Part shown: positions 32,372 to 41,054 of the stretch, one piece after another
Numbering within the stretch: position 1 is the stretch's first letter
Layout: the number at the start of each line of letters is the position of its first letter
NCBI GenBank assembly: GCA_034437655.1
Contig: DAOTTU010000040.1
Span: 51,928 to 115,927, forward strand
DNA from: J027 sp034437655
GTDB taxonomy: Bacteria > Chloroflexota > Anaerolineae > Aggregatilineales > J027
Direction: 5' to 3'
Length of the DNA: 64,000 nt
Position numbers and translations under genes: made by a program
Notes under the pieces: generated by a model
The model's input: the letters and a program-made list of their open reading frames with translations, nothing else
What the model was told of the DNA's origin: nothing
Database searches by the model: none

Positions 32372-32854
32372 TCAGTCTTCAAAACGGTCGTCATCGGTGT
32401 GTGGAGCGCTGTCATCATGGGCAATTTCTAGCAGCAACCGGGGAAATTGCTGAGTGATAGCCCGACGATGAAAAAACGGGGAACTCGGCTTGCGATGCGT
32501 GCGCAGCAACACATCATAAATTTCCTGATACCCGGTCAGCGCAAGATGTCCAATTTCCTGTTGGTGTGCTTCATCACTGACGGCAACAAATAGCGTTGGC
32601 GGCACCATGCCAAAGCGGCCATCATCAAAATCATGCAGAATTTCGCGCAGCATCCGCACCACTGCCAGCACAAGCCAGACGCCGGCACGGTCACCCCAAC
32701 TTGCCGCATAGGTTTGAATACCGTCCAATGTTAACAGTGTCACGTTTTCATCAGGGCGAACGTCAAGCACATTCAATAATTTGTCACGGTCTGGTGCTGT
32801 CAAAATTTCCTGTTGGGCAAGTTGCGCGTCTAACTCTGCGTTATGCCATGTCAT
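32372..32854 (-). CDS. Degenerate GGDEF-like protein
   Basis: A 160-aa protein without clear annotation. The segment LLTLDGIQTYAASWGDRAG, followed by a helix with VRMLREIL and a strand TLFVAV, matches in layout the degenerate GGDEF domain of the neighbouring receiver protein (IENFDTYRDNYGFIAADDAL, AQILRTVV, SFVIYT). The catalytic GGEEF loop is missing, so it cannot make cyclic di-GMP. It may be a ligand-binding or dimerisation version. It lies 20 bases downstream of that receiver gene and directly ahead of the Nudix gene. Confidence 0.5.
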   Translation of the reverse strand: MTWHNAELDAQLAQQEILTAPDRDKLLNVLDVRPDENVTLLTLDGIQTYAASWGDRAGVWLVLAVVRMLREILHDFDDGRFGMVPPTLFVAVSDEAHQQEIGHLALTGYQEIYDVLLRTHRKPSSPFFHRRAITQQFPRLLLEIAHDDSAPHTDDDRFED

Positions 32855-32874
32855 CTGGCGAGTTGATACACTTT

Positions 32875-33666
32875 CTACGCTTCAATCGAAAACGGCGTGA
32901 TATTCAGCGTCATCAAGCGTGATGGATCGTTCAAGTCACTAAAGCTATAAAGCGCTTCTACACGTTGCTGAAACGTCTGCTCGATATGCTGAGTAATTGC
33001 GTCCGGGTTATCGCTGTGCGTGTAAATCACAAAACTAGCTTCGGCGTCTGTGCCAACGAAGTCATGTTCTGTGCCCAGTTCGCCTACTACCGTGCGCAAG
33101 ATTTGAGCAGCAATCCCCAGCGCGTCATCAGCCGCAATAAACCCATAGTTGTCGCGGTAGGTGTCAAAGTTTTCGATCTGGATACCAATATGCCGCCACT
33201 CACCGTCTTCTTCATAGAGGGTACGGAAGTATTCGGAGCGCACAAGGTCACCGGTTGGCAGGCCGGTGCGAACTTCATGCAAATTATCGCGGGTCGCACG
33301 ACTGATGGAGTTTTGAATGCGCAGCCGCAGTTCCTCAATGTCGAAGGGTTTAGTAACGTAGTCATCTGCACCGATTTCAAGCCCTTCCAGGCGGTCGGCA
33401 CGGTCGTCGCGCTGTGTAAGGAAAATAATTGGAATATAGCGTGTCATGTTCGTTGATCGCAGCATCCGGCAGACGTCAAAACCAGTAATGTCTGGCAACA
33501 TTAGGTCCAACAAAATCAGGTGCGGAAACTGGGTACGGGCTTGCTGCACACCGTCCAACCCGGTGTCACTGTGAACAACCGTATAGCCCTGTCCACTGAA
33601 ATAAGTCACCAGCATTTCGGCGACGTCAACATCATCTTCAATGAGTAGTAGTCGGTGTTTGCTCAT
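32875..33666 (-). CDS. Response regulator with degenerate GGDEF domain
   Basis: A 263-aa regulator. Residues 1-120 are a complete receiver domain: LLLIEDDVDVAEML, phospho-acceptor in LILLDLMLPDITGF, PIIFLTQRDD and VTKPFDIEEL. Residues about 155-250 follow a GGDEF fold, with an IENFDTYRDNYGF block, but the active-site GGEEF sequence is replaced (VGTDAEASF). Diguanylate cyclase activity is therefore not expected. It heads the operon with the second degenerate GGDEF protein and the Nudix enzyme. No partner kinase is adjacent. Confidence 0.85.
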   Translation of the reverse strand: MSKHRLLLIEDDVDVAEMLVTYFSGQGYTVVHSDTGLDGVQQARTQFPHLILLDLMLPDITGFDVCRMLRSTNMTRYIPIIFLTQRDDRADRLEGLEIGADDYVTKPFDIEELRLRIQNSISRATRDNLHEVRTGLPTGDLVRSEYFRTLYEEDGEWRHIGIQIENFDTYRDNYGFIAADDALGIAAQILRTVVGELGTEHDFVGTDAEASFVIYTHSDNPDAITQHIEQTFQQRVEALYSFSDLNDPSRLMTLNITPFSIEA

Positions 33667-33743
33667 GGCTTTTGTCTCGAATCACCCTTTGCAACAGATT
33701 ATTGGGCTGATTGTAGCAGGTTTCAAAATCGTTTGCCTGGCCG

Positions 33744-34799
33744 TTAAGGATTCAGCAAATAGCGGCTCAATAGATGCGCGGTATGCTGTAAGCTGTCTTT
33801 ATGAGTACGCTCATACCCATGCGAAGCGTCCACGCCGGGCCCAACCAGCGCGACTTTCGCCGCACCACCAGCACGCCAGTATGCGCTGCCGTCTGAGCCG
33901 TAATAGGGGTAAATGTCCGTCTTGCAGTCAATACCGTGTTCGGACGCCAGACCACGCAGGCGGCTGCTCAATTCATGGTCATAGGGCCCACTAGAATCTT
34001 TGACACACACCGTCACCGAAAACTCATCAGAGCTTTGGCCATGGCCTATCGCTGCCATGTCTACCGCTAGCAATTCATCAAGCGAGTCTGGCAGGCCGTT
34101 TGCCCCACCGTGGCCAACTTCTTCATAGTTCGTAATCAACAGGAAAGTGTCTTTGACAGGCTGCAACCCTGCCGCATGCAAGGCTAACAACGCGCCATAA
34201 ATACTGGCAACACTGGCTTTATCATCCAGATGGCGGGAACGGATGAACCCGGTATCAGTCACTTCGACGCGCGGGTCAAGAAAAATGAAATCACCGACTT
34301 CTATGCCCAGTGCGCGGGTTTCGTCGGCGCTGGTGGTGCGGGCATCAATCCGGACTTCCATCATATCGGCGGTGCGCTTTGCGTCGCGAATGTCACGGTT
34401 TACATGGACGCTGGGGTTTTGTGGCAGAATCGTGCCGCGATACTCGCGCCCATCCAGTGTTCGGATAGTGCAACCTTCAAATTCGACGGCCGTCCACATA
34501 AAGCCCCCAAGCTGCGTCGTTTTCAGGCGGCCGCTGGGCTTAATTTCCTTAACCATGAGGCCCAGTGTATCGACGTGTGCAGTCAGGCCCCGTCGCTGAT
34601 CCGCGCTTTCGCCTGCAACTTTGACACGCAACGCCCCTTTTCGGGTACGCTCGGTGCTGAGGCCGGCCATCCCCAGTTGGGACAACTGCTGGTCAACATA
34701 ATCTATTGCAAGATTCGCATACCCGGTGGGGCTGGGTGTGTTCAATAATCCGACGAGAAAGTCCACCATTGCGTTGGTGTTCACTTGCAGGTCTGCCAC
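33744..34799 (-). CDS. M42-family metallopeptidase
   Basis: A 351-aa cytoplasmic aminopeptidase of the M42 family (glutamyl aminopeptidase/endoglucanase-like), which forms large tetrahedral complexes and trims peptides with two metal ions. Motifs: TAHVDTLGLMV (metal His-x-Asp), HLDDKASVASIYGAL (bridging Asp), NYEEVGHGGA (Glu-Glu) and DASHGYERTH (terminal His). The start is GTG at 34799, backed by AAGGAG six bases upstream; the open frame extends 16 codons further but lacks a ribosome site. It is divergent from the methyltransferase-like gene at 34875. Confidence 0.88.
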   Translation of the reverse strand: MADLQVNTNAMVDFLVGLLNTPSPTGYANLAIDYVDQQLSQLGMAGLSTERTRKGALRVKVAGESADQRRGLTAHVDTLGLMVKEIKPSGRLKTTQLGGFMWTAVEFEGCTIRTLDGREYRGTILPQNPSVHVNRDIRDAKRTADMMEVRIDARTTSADETRALGIEVGDFIFLDPRVEVTDTGFIRSRHLDDKASVASIYGALLALHAAGLQPVKDTFLLITNYEEVGHGGANGLPDSLDELLAVDMAAIGHGQSSDEFSVTVCVKDSSGPYDHELSSRLRGLASEHGIDCKTDIYPYYGSDGSAYWRAGGAAKVALVGPGVDASHGYERTHKDSLQHTAHLLSRYLLNP

Positions 34800-34874
34800 A
34801 AAAAGCTCCTTGCTATTGTCAGGCTCAATTTCTACAATTTTTAGCACACACGGATAGAGAGGTTACATTTTCCC

Positions 34875-35744
34875 ATGCACACGGCGACCGTTCAGGAAAT
34901 GCTACGCCACCTGCCCCCAAGCGGTCAAAAACTGTTTTTGCTCGACCTCAGTCAGGGCTTGCAGTTCAAGTCGTTAGTAAAGCAACGCCGCCCCGACACA
35001 AGCGTTATCCGTATTGGGAGACATGCCGCCGATACGCTTGCTACGGCAACGCAACTTCCACTATCGGCAAACAGCGTCGATGCAGTCTCTATCTATGGTA
35101 TGGTAACACAAACCTCGGCTGAAACACGCATTTTTTCTGAGGCATTGCGCGTCTTGCGCCCCGGTGGACGGTTTCTAGCGCTTACACCCTCTCTTAGCAA
35201 CAACCCACAACACTATGCAAATCTCTTGATCGATAACGGTTTTGCCCGTGTGTTGAGCGAAGTGTTAGCTGCGGGCATCTTCTTTCGGGGTGAGAAACCG
35301 TATGCCGCAGCATTATCTACTGCCGAGCGCATCGCCGTGGCAGCAACCACAACAGACGCCGCCGAGGTATTGCAGGGGCACCAACTGACCGACGTGCGCG
35401 GACGTTACCTGCATTTGCTCATTAAGGAAACACCGAATGTTCCTGTGTGGCGGCGTTCACCCGATGACATGTTGACGTGGCATACGCCTGTATTTGAAAC
35501 ACCAACACATCCACAGTTGGTGGTCGCATTCACGTCGCTACCAAAAGCAGTCGCATTCATGCAACGTGCAGTGCTGGACGGAGTTGTGCAAGACGTCAAC
35601 AAAATTGCTAAATTTCGAAAAGACATAGCTGCTGAATGGCCCTTTTCGGTATTATTGAATCCAGACATAGACGCGGTTGGTACATTACAAACCGTCCACG
35701 ACAGTGAACTTGACCCGCATACCGCAGAATCGCCGGATGAGTGA
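34875..35744 (+). CDS. Methyltransferase-like protein upstream of a Ser/Thr kinase
   Basis: A 289-aa protein. The first 150 residues have a type 11 SAM-methyltransferase outline: LPLSANSVDAVSIYGMV and FSEALRVLRPGGRFLAL. The glycine-rich SAM motif I is poor (LLDLSQGLQFKSL), so catalysis is doubtful. The C-terminal half is not recognised. It is on the same strand as the kinase at 35747 and its stop is two bases before the kinase ATG, so they are coupled. Confidence 0.6.
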   Translation: MHTATVQEMLRHLPPSGQKLFLLDLSQGLQFKSLVKQRRPDTSVIRIGRHAADTLATATQLPLSANSVDAVSIYGMVTQTSAETRIFSEALRVLRPGGRFLALTPSLSNNPQHYANLLIDNGFARVLSEVLAAGIFFRGEKPYAAALSTAERIAVAATTTDAAEVLQGHQLTDVRGRYLHLLIKETPNVPVWRRSPDDMLTWHTPVFETPTHPQLVVAFTSLPKAVAFMQRAVLDGVVQDVNKIAKFRKDIAAEWPFSVLLNPDIDAVGTLQTVHDSELDPHTAESPDE

Positions 35745-35746
35745 CC

Positions 35747-37228
35747 ATGAAAGACCTGACAGGCATCATTTTAGGGGGATATGAACTCAAGCAACGCATC
35801 GGACGCGGTGGTATGTCGGTTGTGTATCGTGCCACCAAAGGCGACGATGCACAGCCCGATGTCGCGGTTAAAGTAATGGACACGTCAACCGATACGCTTG
35901 ATGTCTTTATTCGCCGTTTTGAGCAAGAAGCTCGCATCGTTGGCCGTCTCAATCATCCCAATGTACTCCCCCTGCTGGACTATGGTCATGATCAAGAGTA
36001 TCCGTATATGGTCATGCCCTTAATGCTCGGCGGTACGCTTGCCGACATCCTGCGCAAAAATCCGCTTTCACAGACGGACACAGGGGGCTGGCTCTATCAA
36101 ATCGCAATGGCATTGGACCATGCTCACAGCGAAGGCGTTATCCACCGTGACCTGAAACCAACCAATATTTTGCTTGATGACCAGGGCCACGCTTTTTTGA
36201 CCGACTTCGGCATCGCCCGCCTCATGACGTTGACCAGTTCATTGACGATGACGGGTAACGTGGTCGGTACGCCGACATATATGGCTCCGGAACAATGGCG
36301 CGGTGAAGAAGCAACTCCATCGACAGACATTTATGGGTTGGGCATTCTTGTCTACCTGATGCTGACCGGGCACCCACCGTTCAAGGCCGACACACCCCAT
36401 TCGTTAATGTACAAGCACCTCAATGAGCCACCACCGTCGCTGACCGTGTTTAATCCAAACTTGAAGGCCAGCATCAACGCGGTGATTTTCAAATCAATTG
36501 CCAAGCACCCCTCTGAGCGTTATCGTACTGCTGAAGATTTTTCGCAGGACTACCAGCGCGCCTTGCATGACCTTGAAACGCTGGCGCAGCGCGAACCACC
36601 CTCCCCACCCAAACGCAGCACCACGCAGTACACGGCCCAGATTGATACCTACCGCACACCCGCTTCATTGTCGGTGGCCTCGCCAATACGCGGCGACAAT
36701 GCGAAATCCATCCCGGCACCATATAATCCGAATGTTCTGCAGCCGATGGCCGTTCATGCGCCTGAGCCTCGGCAGCAAAATTTTACCCTGCGTTCGTGTT
36801 TGCTCAGCTTGATTATTGCAGCGCTTCTGGTCGGTGTTGCCGCCGAAGTCAACCGCAACCCGGACGCCTACTTGCCACAGACAGTAGATTCCCGCGTAAA
36901 CGATACCGTACCCCAACCAACACCCACGCCTGATGAAAATAATCTACCACTTGTAGCAGTGCTATCACCGCAAGCAGACGGAACATTTACGACAAATAGC
37001 CCGGTTCGAATGCAACTCTCTGCCGAAGGCGCGCAGAATGTGTCGCGCATTGAAATTCGGCGCTTTGGGTATGTACTGGAAACACTGGAAAACACGGCTG
37101 GCACACGCATTTTCCGCACCACACACACCTATACCCCCCGGCAAGCAGGCACACACGCCCTTGAGATTATTGCCTACGATGGCAATACCGCCGGCCCATC
37201 AACGTTCTTCCAAATCGAGGTGCGCTAG
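35747..37228 (+). CDS. Ser/Thr protein kinase with extracytoplasmic Ig-like domain
   Basis: A 493-aa PknB-type membrane kinase. Residues about 8-275 are the kinase, with GRGGMSVVY, VAVKVM, HRDLKPTN, DFG and APE. A Pro/Ser-rich segment leads to one membrane helix near residues 350-370 (CLLSLIIAALLVGVAA). The outside part is about 95 residues and looks like a bacterial Ig/PKD-type beta sandwich (SPQADGTFTTNSPVRMQLSA, HALEIIAYDG). There are no PASTA repeats. The ATG at 35747 is preferred over a GTG two codons upstream that overlaps the preceding gene. It is a paralogue of the kinase at 6650. Confidence 0.88.
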   Translation: MKDLTGIILGGYELKQRIGRGGMSVVYRATKGDDAQPDVAVKVMDTSTDTLDVFIRRFEQEARIVGRLNHPNVLPLLDYGHDQEYPYMVMPLMLGGTLADILRKNPLSQTDTGGWLYQIAMALDHAHSEGVIHRDLKPTNILLDDQGHAFLTDFGIARLMTLTSSLTMTGNVVGTPTYMAPEQWRGEEATPSTDIYGLGILVYLMLTGHPPFKADTPHSLMYKHLNEPPPSLTVFNPNLKASINAVIFKSIAKHPSERYRTAEDFSQDYQRALHDLETLAQREPPSPPKRSTTQYTAQIDTYRTPASLSVASPIRGDNAKSIPAPYNPNVLQPMAVHAPEPRQQNFTLRSCLLSLIIAALLVGVAAEVNRNPDAYLPQTVDSRVNDTVPQPTPTPDENNLPLVAVLSPQADGTFTTNSPVRMQLSAEGAQNVSRIEIRRFGYVLETLENTAGTRIFRTTHTYTPRQAGTHALEIIAYDGNTAGPSTFFQIEVR

Positions 37229-37240
37229 CAGCAGCTCACG

Positions 37241-38317
37241 CTAGACATTAAAGCGGATATTCATGATATCGCCGTCTTGTACAACGTAGTCTTTGCCTTC
37301 CATGCGCATTTTGCCTTTAGATTTGACTTCGGCCATGGTGCCAAGTTCGATCATCGCGTCGTAGGGTGTCACCTCGGCACGGATAAAGCCACGCTGCAAG
37401 TCACTGTGAATAGTACCAGCCGCCTGCGGAGCGGTTGCACCGACAGGGATTGTCCAGGCGCGGACTTCATCTTCACCCACAGTGAAAAACGATTGAATAT
37501 TCATAAGGCGGTACGATTCATTGATGACACGCGCCGAGCCGGGCTTTTCAATTTCATATTCTGCAAGAAACATCTCGCGGTCTTCACCTTCAAGTTGGGC
37601 AATTTCTGCTTCAATCTGCCCCTGCAAGCCCAACACAATTGACTTAGCATGATCGTATTGCACCAGTTCTTCGGCGGGCTGTATGGTTTCGCCCATGTTC
37701 ACAACCACGACCATTGGCTTCATTGACAACAACCCATAGCCGCTGATCAATTTGCGGTCGTCAGCATTCAGCTCAAGGTCACGAAGCGGTTTTTCGTCTT
37801 CAAGATGGACTTTCAGCCGCTCTAAGAGTTCGGTTTCAATTGCATTGGCCCGTTTATCAACCTTCGCTCCTTTTTTGAGTTCCTCTGCCAGTTTGCCGAG
37901 GCGCTTTTCAATCGTGACGAGATCCACGAGGAGAAATTCGGTTTCGATCATGTCGAGGTCACGTTGCGCGTCAATATCAACGTATGGGTGTGGGACGTTG
38001 TCGTCTTCAAAAGCACGGACAACATGCAAAAAGCCATCGGACTGCGCGAGAGCATTACGCAATGGCCCGCTGAGTCCCTCGCCAATACCTTTGTCAATGC
38101 CACCAATATCTGCATACGTGATTGTTGAATAAGTTGTCTTCCTGGGGTTGAAAATATGCGAGAGTGTATCTACGCGCTCATCAGGGACATTTACCACAGC
38201 GGTCGTCACTTCGAGCTTACCGCTAGAGACCGCACCCGTTTCTTGTTGGCGGCCAGTCAGGGCATTGAAGACCGTGGTTTTGCCGCTATTGGGGAGTCCA
38301 ATAATACCAAGTTGCAT
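37241..38317 (-). CDS. ychF: Redox-regulated ATPase YchF
   Basis: OBG-family P-loop protein, 358 aa, close to the usual 363. G1 reads IGLPNSGKTTVFNALTG and the G3 region is YADIGGID. The NxxE-type motif (NMGE) is in place of NKxD, as expected for YchF, which binds ATP rather than GTP. The C-terminal TGS domain has TPVGATAPQAAGTIHSDLQRG and KGKDY-type ending VVQDGDIMNIRFNV. YchF associates with ribosomes and is linked to stress and redox response. The start is ATG at 38317, which gives the canonical MQLGIIG; the frame is open 13 codons further upstream. It appears to be a single-gene unit. Confidence 0.95.
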   Translation of the reverse strand: MQLGIIGLPNSGKTTVFNALTGRQQETGAVSSGKLEVTTAVVNVPDERVDTLSHIFNPRKTTYSTITYADIGGIDKGIGEGLSGPLRNALAQSDGFLHVVRAFEDDNVPHPYVDIDAQRDLDMIETEFLLVDLVTIEKRLGKLAEELKKGAKVDKRANAIETELLERLKVHLEDEKPLRDLELNADDRKLISGYGLLSMKPMVVVVNMGETIQPAEELVQYDHAKSIVLGLQGQIEAEIAQLEGEDREMFLAEYEIEKPGSARVINESYRLMNIQSFFTVGEDEVRAWTIPVGATAPQAAGTIHSDLQRGFIRAEVTPYDAMIELGTMAEVKSKGKMRMEGKDYVVQDGDIMNIRFNV

Positions 38318-38401
38318 GCTGCTGCCTGCTTTCTTTTTGTACTCAACAGCCCACAACTATAGCGCGGTGCAGGAGGGTATTCAATATGGAAGGATGACGA
38401 C

Positions 38402-39517
38402 CTACTGCGGCAGATGTACTGTAAAGACACTACCTTCGCCCGGGGTACTTTGCACAGTTATCTGACCGCTATGCTGCTCTACAATCGTCTGTGCAATTGC
38501 CAGGCCAAGGCCAGTCCCTTCAATTTCCTGATGGCTGTCATTGCGTACCCGATAAAACGATTCAAAGATACGGTCCTGGTCTTCGAGAGGGATTCCGATA
38601 CCATTGTCGGCAACCGAAATTACAATATCTTGTGAATCAGCATCAACATAAGCTCGTATCATGATTTGACCGTTGTTGATTGTGTATTTAATTGCATTCG
38701 AGATTAAGTTATTGAAAACTCGCTGCATACGGAGAGTATCAACACGGCTAATGAGCGCTTCGGCTGGCCTGTCGAACGTAATGTGGATTGCTTTCTTTTG
38801 TGCGAGAACATTCATATCAGCAATGCAGTTTTCAATCAACATTGCTATATCAACAGGTTCAAGCGATAACGTCATATTAATTTTTGAGAGATCAAGCAAG
38901 TCTTGCACCAATGTGTTCATCTGCGTGGTGTAGCGCTGGATACTGAGGAGAAACTCTGTGGGTTGCCCTTCTGGAACAACATCATCTTCAATCAGTAGTT
39001 CAACATAGCCACTGATCAGGGCGAGTGGGTTTTTCATTTCATGCGTGATGGTGCGTACAAATTGGTCTTTGAGCTGATTCATGTTTTCAAGATGACGCAG
39101 CTCCTCCAGGCGAAGGTGACGTTTTTCAAGGCTATTGCGAACACGGGCTAGCAACAACGTTCGATTAATCGGCTTATAAAGGTAGTCTTCTGCACCCAAC
39201 CGCAGGCATTGGACGACACTTTGTACTTCACCAAGTGCAGACACCACAACCACCGGGATTTCACGCAGGTCACCAGCGGCCCGCATATGTTCTAGCACTT
39301 CATAGCCGTCCATCACAGGCATCAGAATATCAAGAATCACAAGATCAATCGACTGCGATTGAAGGATCTCAAGGGCTTCGAGTCCACCCGCTGCATTGTA
39401 GATTGTCGCTCGGGTTGGCTTCAAATACTCAACAATCAATCGACGCGCAGAGACATTATCATCAACGACCAGTATGTTAACATCATGGAGTTCATCATCA
39501 GGCATGGCGATTCTCAC
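38402..39517 (-). CDS. Hybrid response regulator / histidine kinase
   Basis: A 371-aa soluble protein. The receiver comes first (ILVVDDNVSARRL, VILDILMPVMDGYEVL, YLYKPINRT), followed by a short coiled segment. Then a HisKA domain with the phospho-acceptor His in TITHEMKNPLALISGYV, and an ATPase domain with NLISNAIKY, DNGIGIP and EGTGLGLAIAQ. This receiver-first order is common for cytoplasmic relay kinases. The GTG at 39517 overlaps the stop of cofE (GTGA); an ATG four codons on is possible. Input is probably through phosphorylation of the receiver by another kinase. Confidence 0.9.
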   Translation of the reverse strand: MRIAMPDDELHDVNILVVDDNVSARRLIVEYLKPTRATIYNAAGGLEALEILQSQSIDLVILDILMPVMDGYEVLEHMRAAGDLREIPVVVVSALGEVQSVVQCLRLGAEDYLYKPINRTLLLARVRNSLEKRHLRLEELRHLENMNQLKDQFVRTITHEMKNPLALISGYVELLIEDDVVPEGQPTEFLLSIQRYTTQMNTLVQDLLDLSKINMTLSLEPVDIAMLIENCIADMNVLAQKKAIHITFDRPAEALISRVDTLRMQRVFNNLISNAIKYTINNGQIMIRAYVDADSQDIVISVADNGIGIPLEDQDRIFESFYRVRNDSHQEIEGTGLGLAIAQTIVEQHSGQITVQSTPGEGSVFTVHLPQ

Positions 39518-40317
39518 GCTTCCTCGACTAGTTTGCCTGCGGTCAGTGATTCAACATAAATGCAGAGTTCCCACGGAATAGCGATGTCTGCTGCCGACAG
39601 GGAACGCTCGGTCAGTGACACATGGGCATGACGGATGATTGCAATTGGGATGGCTTCGGCGCGTTCTCCCATGACCATCTCAGCGCAACTGGTCAGTGTG
39701 TCGGCAATACTACGCTGGGTTACACGCATCGGGTTGCCGAAAAGGTCAGGCTTGCCACGTTCGTCTTGCAATGGTTCGAAGCCAGCCGCGGCAATCGCAA
39801 CCCCCGTTGTGCCGTATCGGCCGGGCATCAACCAGCTATCTGTCATCAGCACGCCAATCTGTGCCCCTGTGGCAGCTTGCAACGCTGTCCGCAGTGCTGC
39901 CGTTGTGGGATATGGCGCTTCTGGTAACAAGACTACGTTCCCCGTTGGAATATTAGATTGGTCTAGCCCGGCATTGGGAGAAATAACGCCGTGTTGCGTA
40001 TGGGTAAGTAAAAACCCCATACCGATTCCCCCAAAAATGTGATCCGATTCTTGAACGATCAACTCAACGAGCCGAGCGTCCATATTATACCGCGCTGCGA
40101 TGCGTTGGGCCCGGGCTTGCGGTTGAACATCTGCCAGCCGAACAATCCGATTCTGGCTAATGGCTACATATTTGCTTGAAATAGCAAGAATATCACCCGT
40201 TTGGAGCTGTTCCCCGGCCGCCATAATAGCGTCGCGGACAGTGGAAGCCAGTGGAAAAGCGCTGGTGCGAACCGGTGCAGCTATGGGGATAACATGAAGA
40301 TTAGTATTATTTTTCAT
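39514..40317 (-). CDS. cofE: Coenzyme F420-0:L-glutamate ligase
   Basis: A 267-aa F420-0:glutamyl ligase (CofE / FbiB N-terminal type), which adds glutamate residues to F420-0 using GTP. Family blocks seen: GDILAISSKYVAIS near the start, HGVISPNAGLDQSNIPTGNV in the middle, then MTDSWLMPGRYGTTGVAIAAAG and a terminal AIIRHAHVSLTERS. The FMN-binding C-terminal domain found in actinobacterial FbiB is absent. No other F420 genes lie in the window. Its end overlaps the start of the hybrid kinase by four bases, so these unrelated genes share a transcript. Confidence 0.88.
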   Translation of the reverse strand: MKNNTNLHVIPIAAPVRTSAFPLASTVRDAIMAAGEQLQTGDILAISSKYVAISQNRIVRLADVQPQARAQRIAARYNMDARLVELIVQESDHIFGGIGMGFLLTHTQHGVISPNAGLDQSNIPTGNVVLLPEAPYPTTAALRTALQAATGAQIGVLMTDSWLMPGRYGTTGVAIAAAGFEPLQDERGKPDLFGNPMRVTQRSIADTLTSCAEMVMGERAEAIPIAIIRHAHVSLTERSLSAADIAIPWELCIYVESLTAGKLVEEA

Positions 40318-40473
40318 TAATTTTATTGGCTTAAATCAGTTTTTATTTAATCTGTATCACTTTAGCGTTTACAGTATAGTTCAAATTGTGAACAGCAGCT
40401 AGGCAGACATAGCTCATAAATAAACGACATCCTGTATTTCACAATCAAGTTTAGATACAAATTACATTAACGA

Positions 40474-40962
40474 TCATGGGGTCAACCGTTCCCACTCAAT
40501 ATCCGAAAAGCTGATTGAAATATAGCCTCGCTCATCAATAAACCGTTCTTTGCTGTCTACAGGAAAACGCAGCAGGTCAAACGGTGCGTTACGCCGCACT
40601 GATTTTAACTGCTTTTGCACATGCATAACTAACGGATCCAGATTCATATTCCACCTGGCAATGGCAAAGTGTGTGTCCGAATAGCGGCGTGCGATTGAAC
40701 GAATCTTAGCAGCGCCAACACGCCCGGCTTCTCCCCAAAAACGCGGGGTGTGGTGTGCATCAAACGCAATCAAATCAGGTTTGTAACGGTCACCAATTTT
40801 AACCTCAACGATGATCTCAGGGTAATGTGGCAGATAGAGCGCCCACAGCAGCGCTTTCATGATAACATGCTCGGCATTTTCATTCATGCCTCTGGCAAAC
40901 ACATTGTGGTGTTCATCACCGACGCGCAATTTCCATTTGCGGGGAATCTGTAGATCGCTCAT
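40474..40962 (-). CDS. YaeQ-like PD-(D/E)XK-fold protein
   Basis: A 162-aa protein resembling the YaeQ family. After a strand-rich start, the block HVIMKALLWALYLPHYPEIIVEV precedes KPDLIAFDAHHTPRFWGEAG, which aligns with the YaeQ pattern PDLW...IELWIEVG, a PD-(D/E)XK nuclease-like core. A basic helix follows with KIRSIARRY. YaeQ itself has no settled function. It lies 92 bases downstream of gyrB on the same strand, beyond a terminator-like hairpin, and 156 bases upstream of cofE. That second spacer is AT-rich, with a TATACT box (complement of 40374-40379) but no clear -35. Confidence 0.55.
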   Translation of the reverse strand: MSDLQIPRKWKLRVGDEHHNVFARGMNENAEHVIMKALLWALYLPHYPEIIVEVKIGDRYKPDLIAFDAHHTPRFWGEAGRVGAAKIRSIARRYSDTHFAIARWNMNLDPLVMHVQKQLKSVRRNAPFDLLRFPVDSKERFIDERGYISISFSDIEWERLTP

Positions 40963-40999
40963 GAAGGCTATGTCTTGTTTCTTCTCAGAGGAATTAACA

Positions 41000-41020
41000 G
41001 GGAGGACACCACGCCCTCCC
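41000..41020 (-). terminator. Terminator-like hairpin after gyrB
   Basis: On the minus strand GGGAGG and CCTCCC pair around nine bases about 35 bases downstream of the gyrB stop. The following tract (TGTTAATT) is only weakly T-rich, so termination may be partial or factor-dependent. Confidence 0.4.
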
Positions 41021-41054
41021 CGCTTTGCTGTTGTATCAGATGGCGCAAGTGCTG

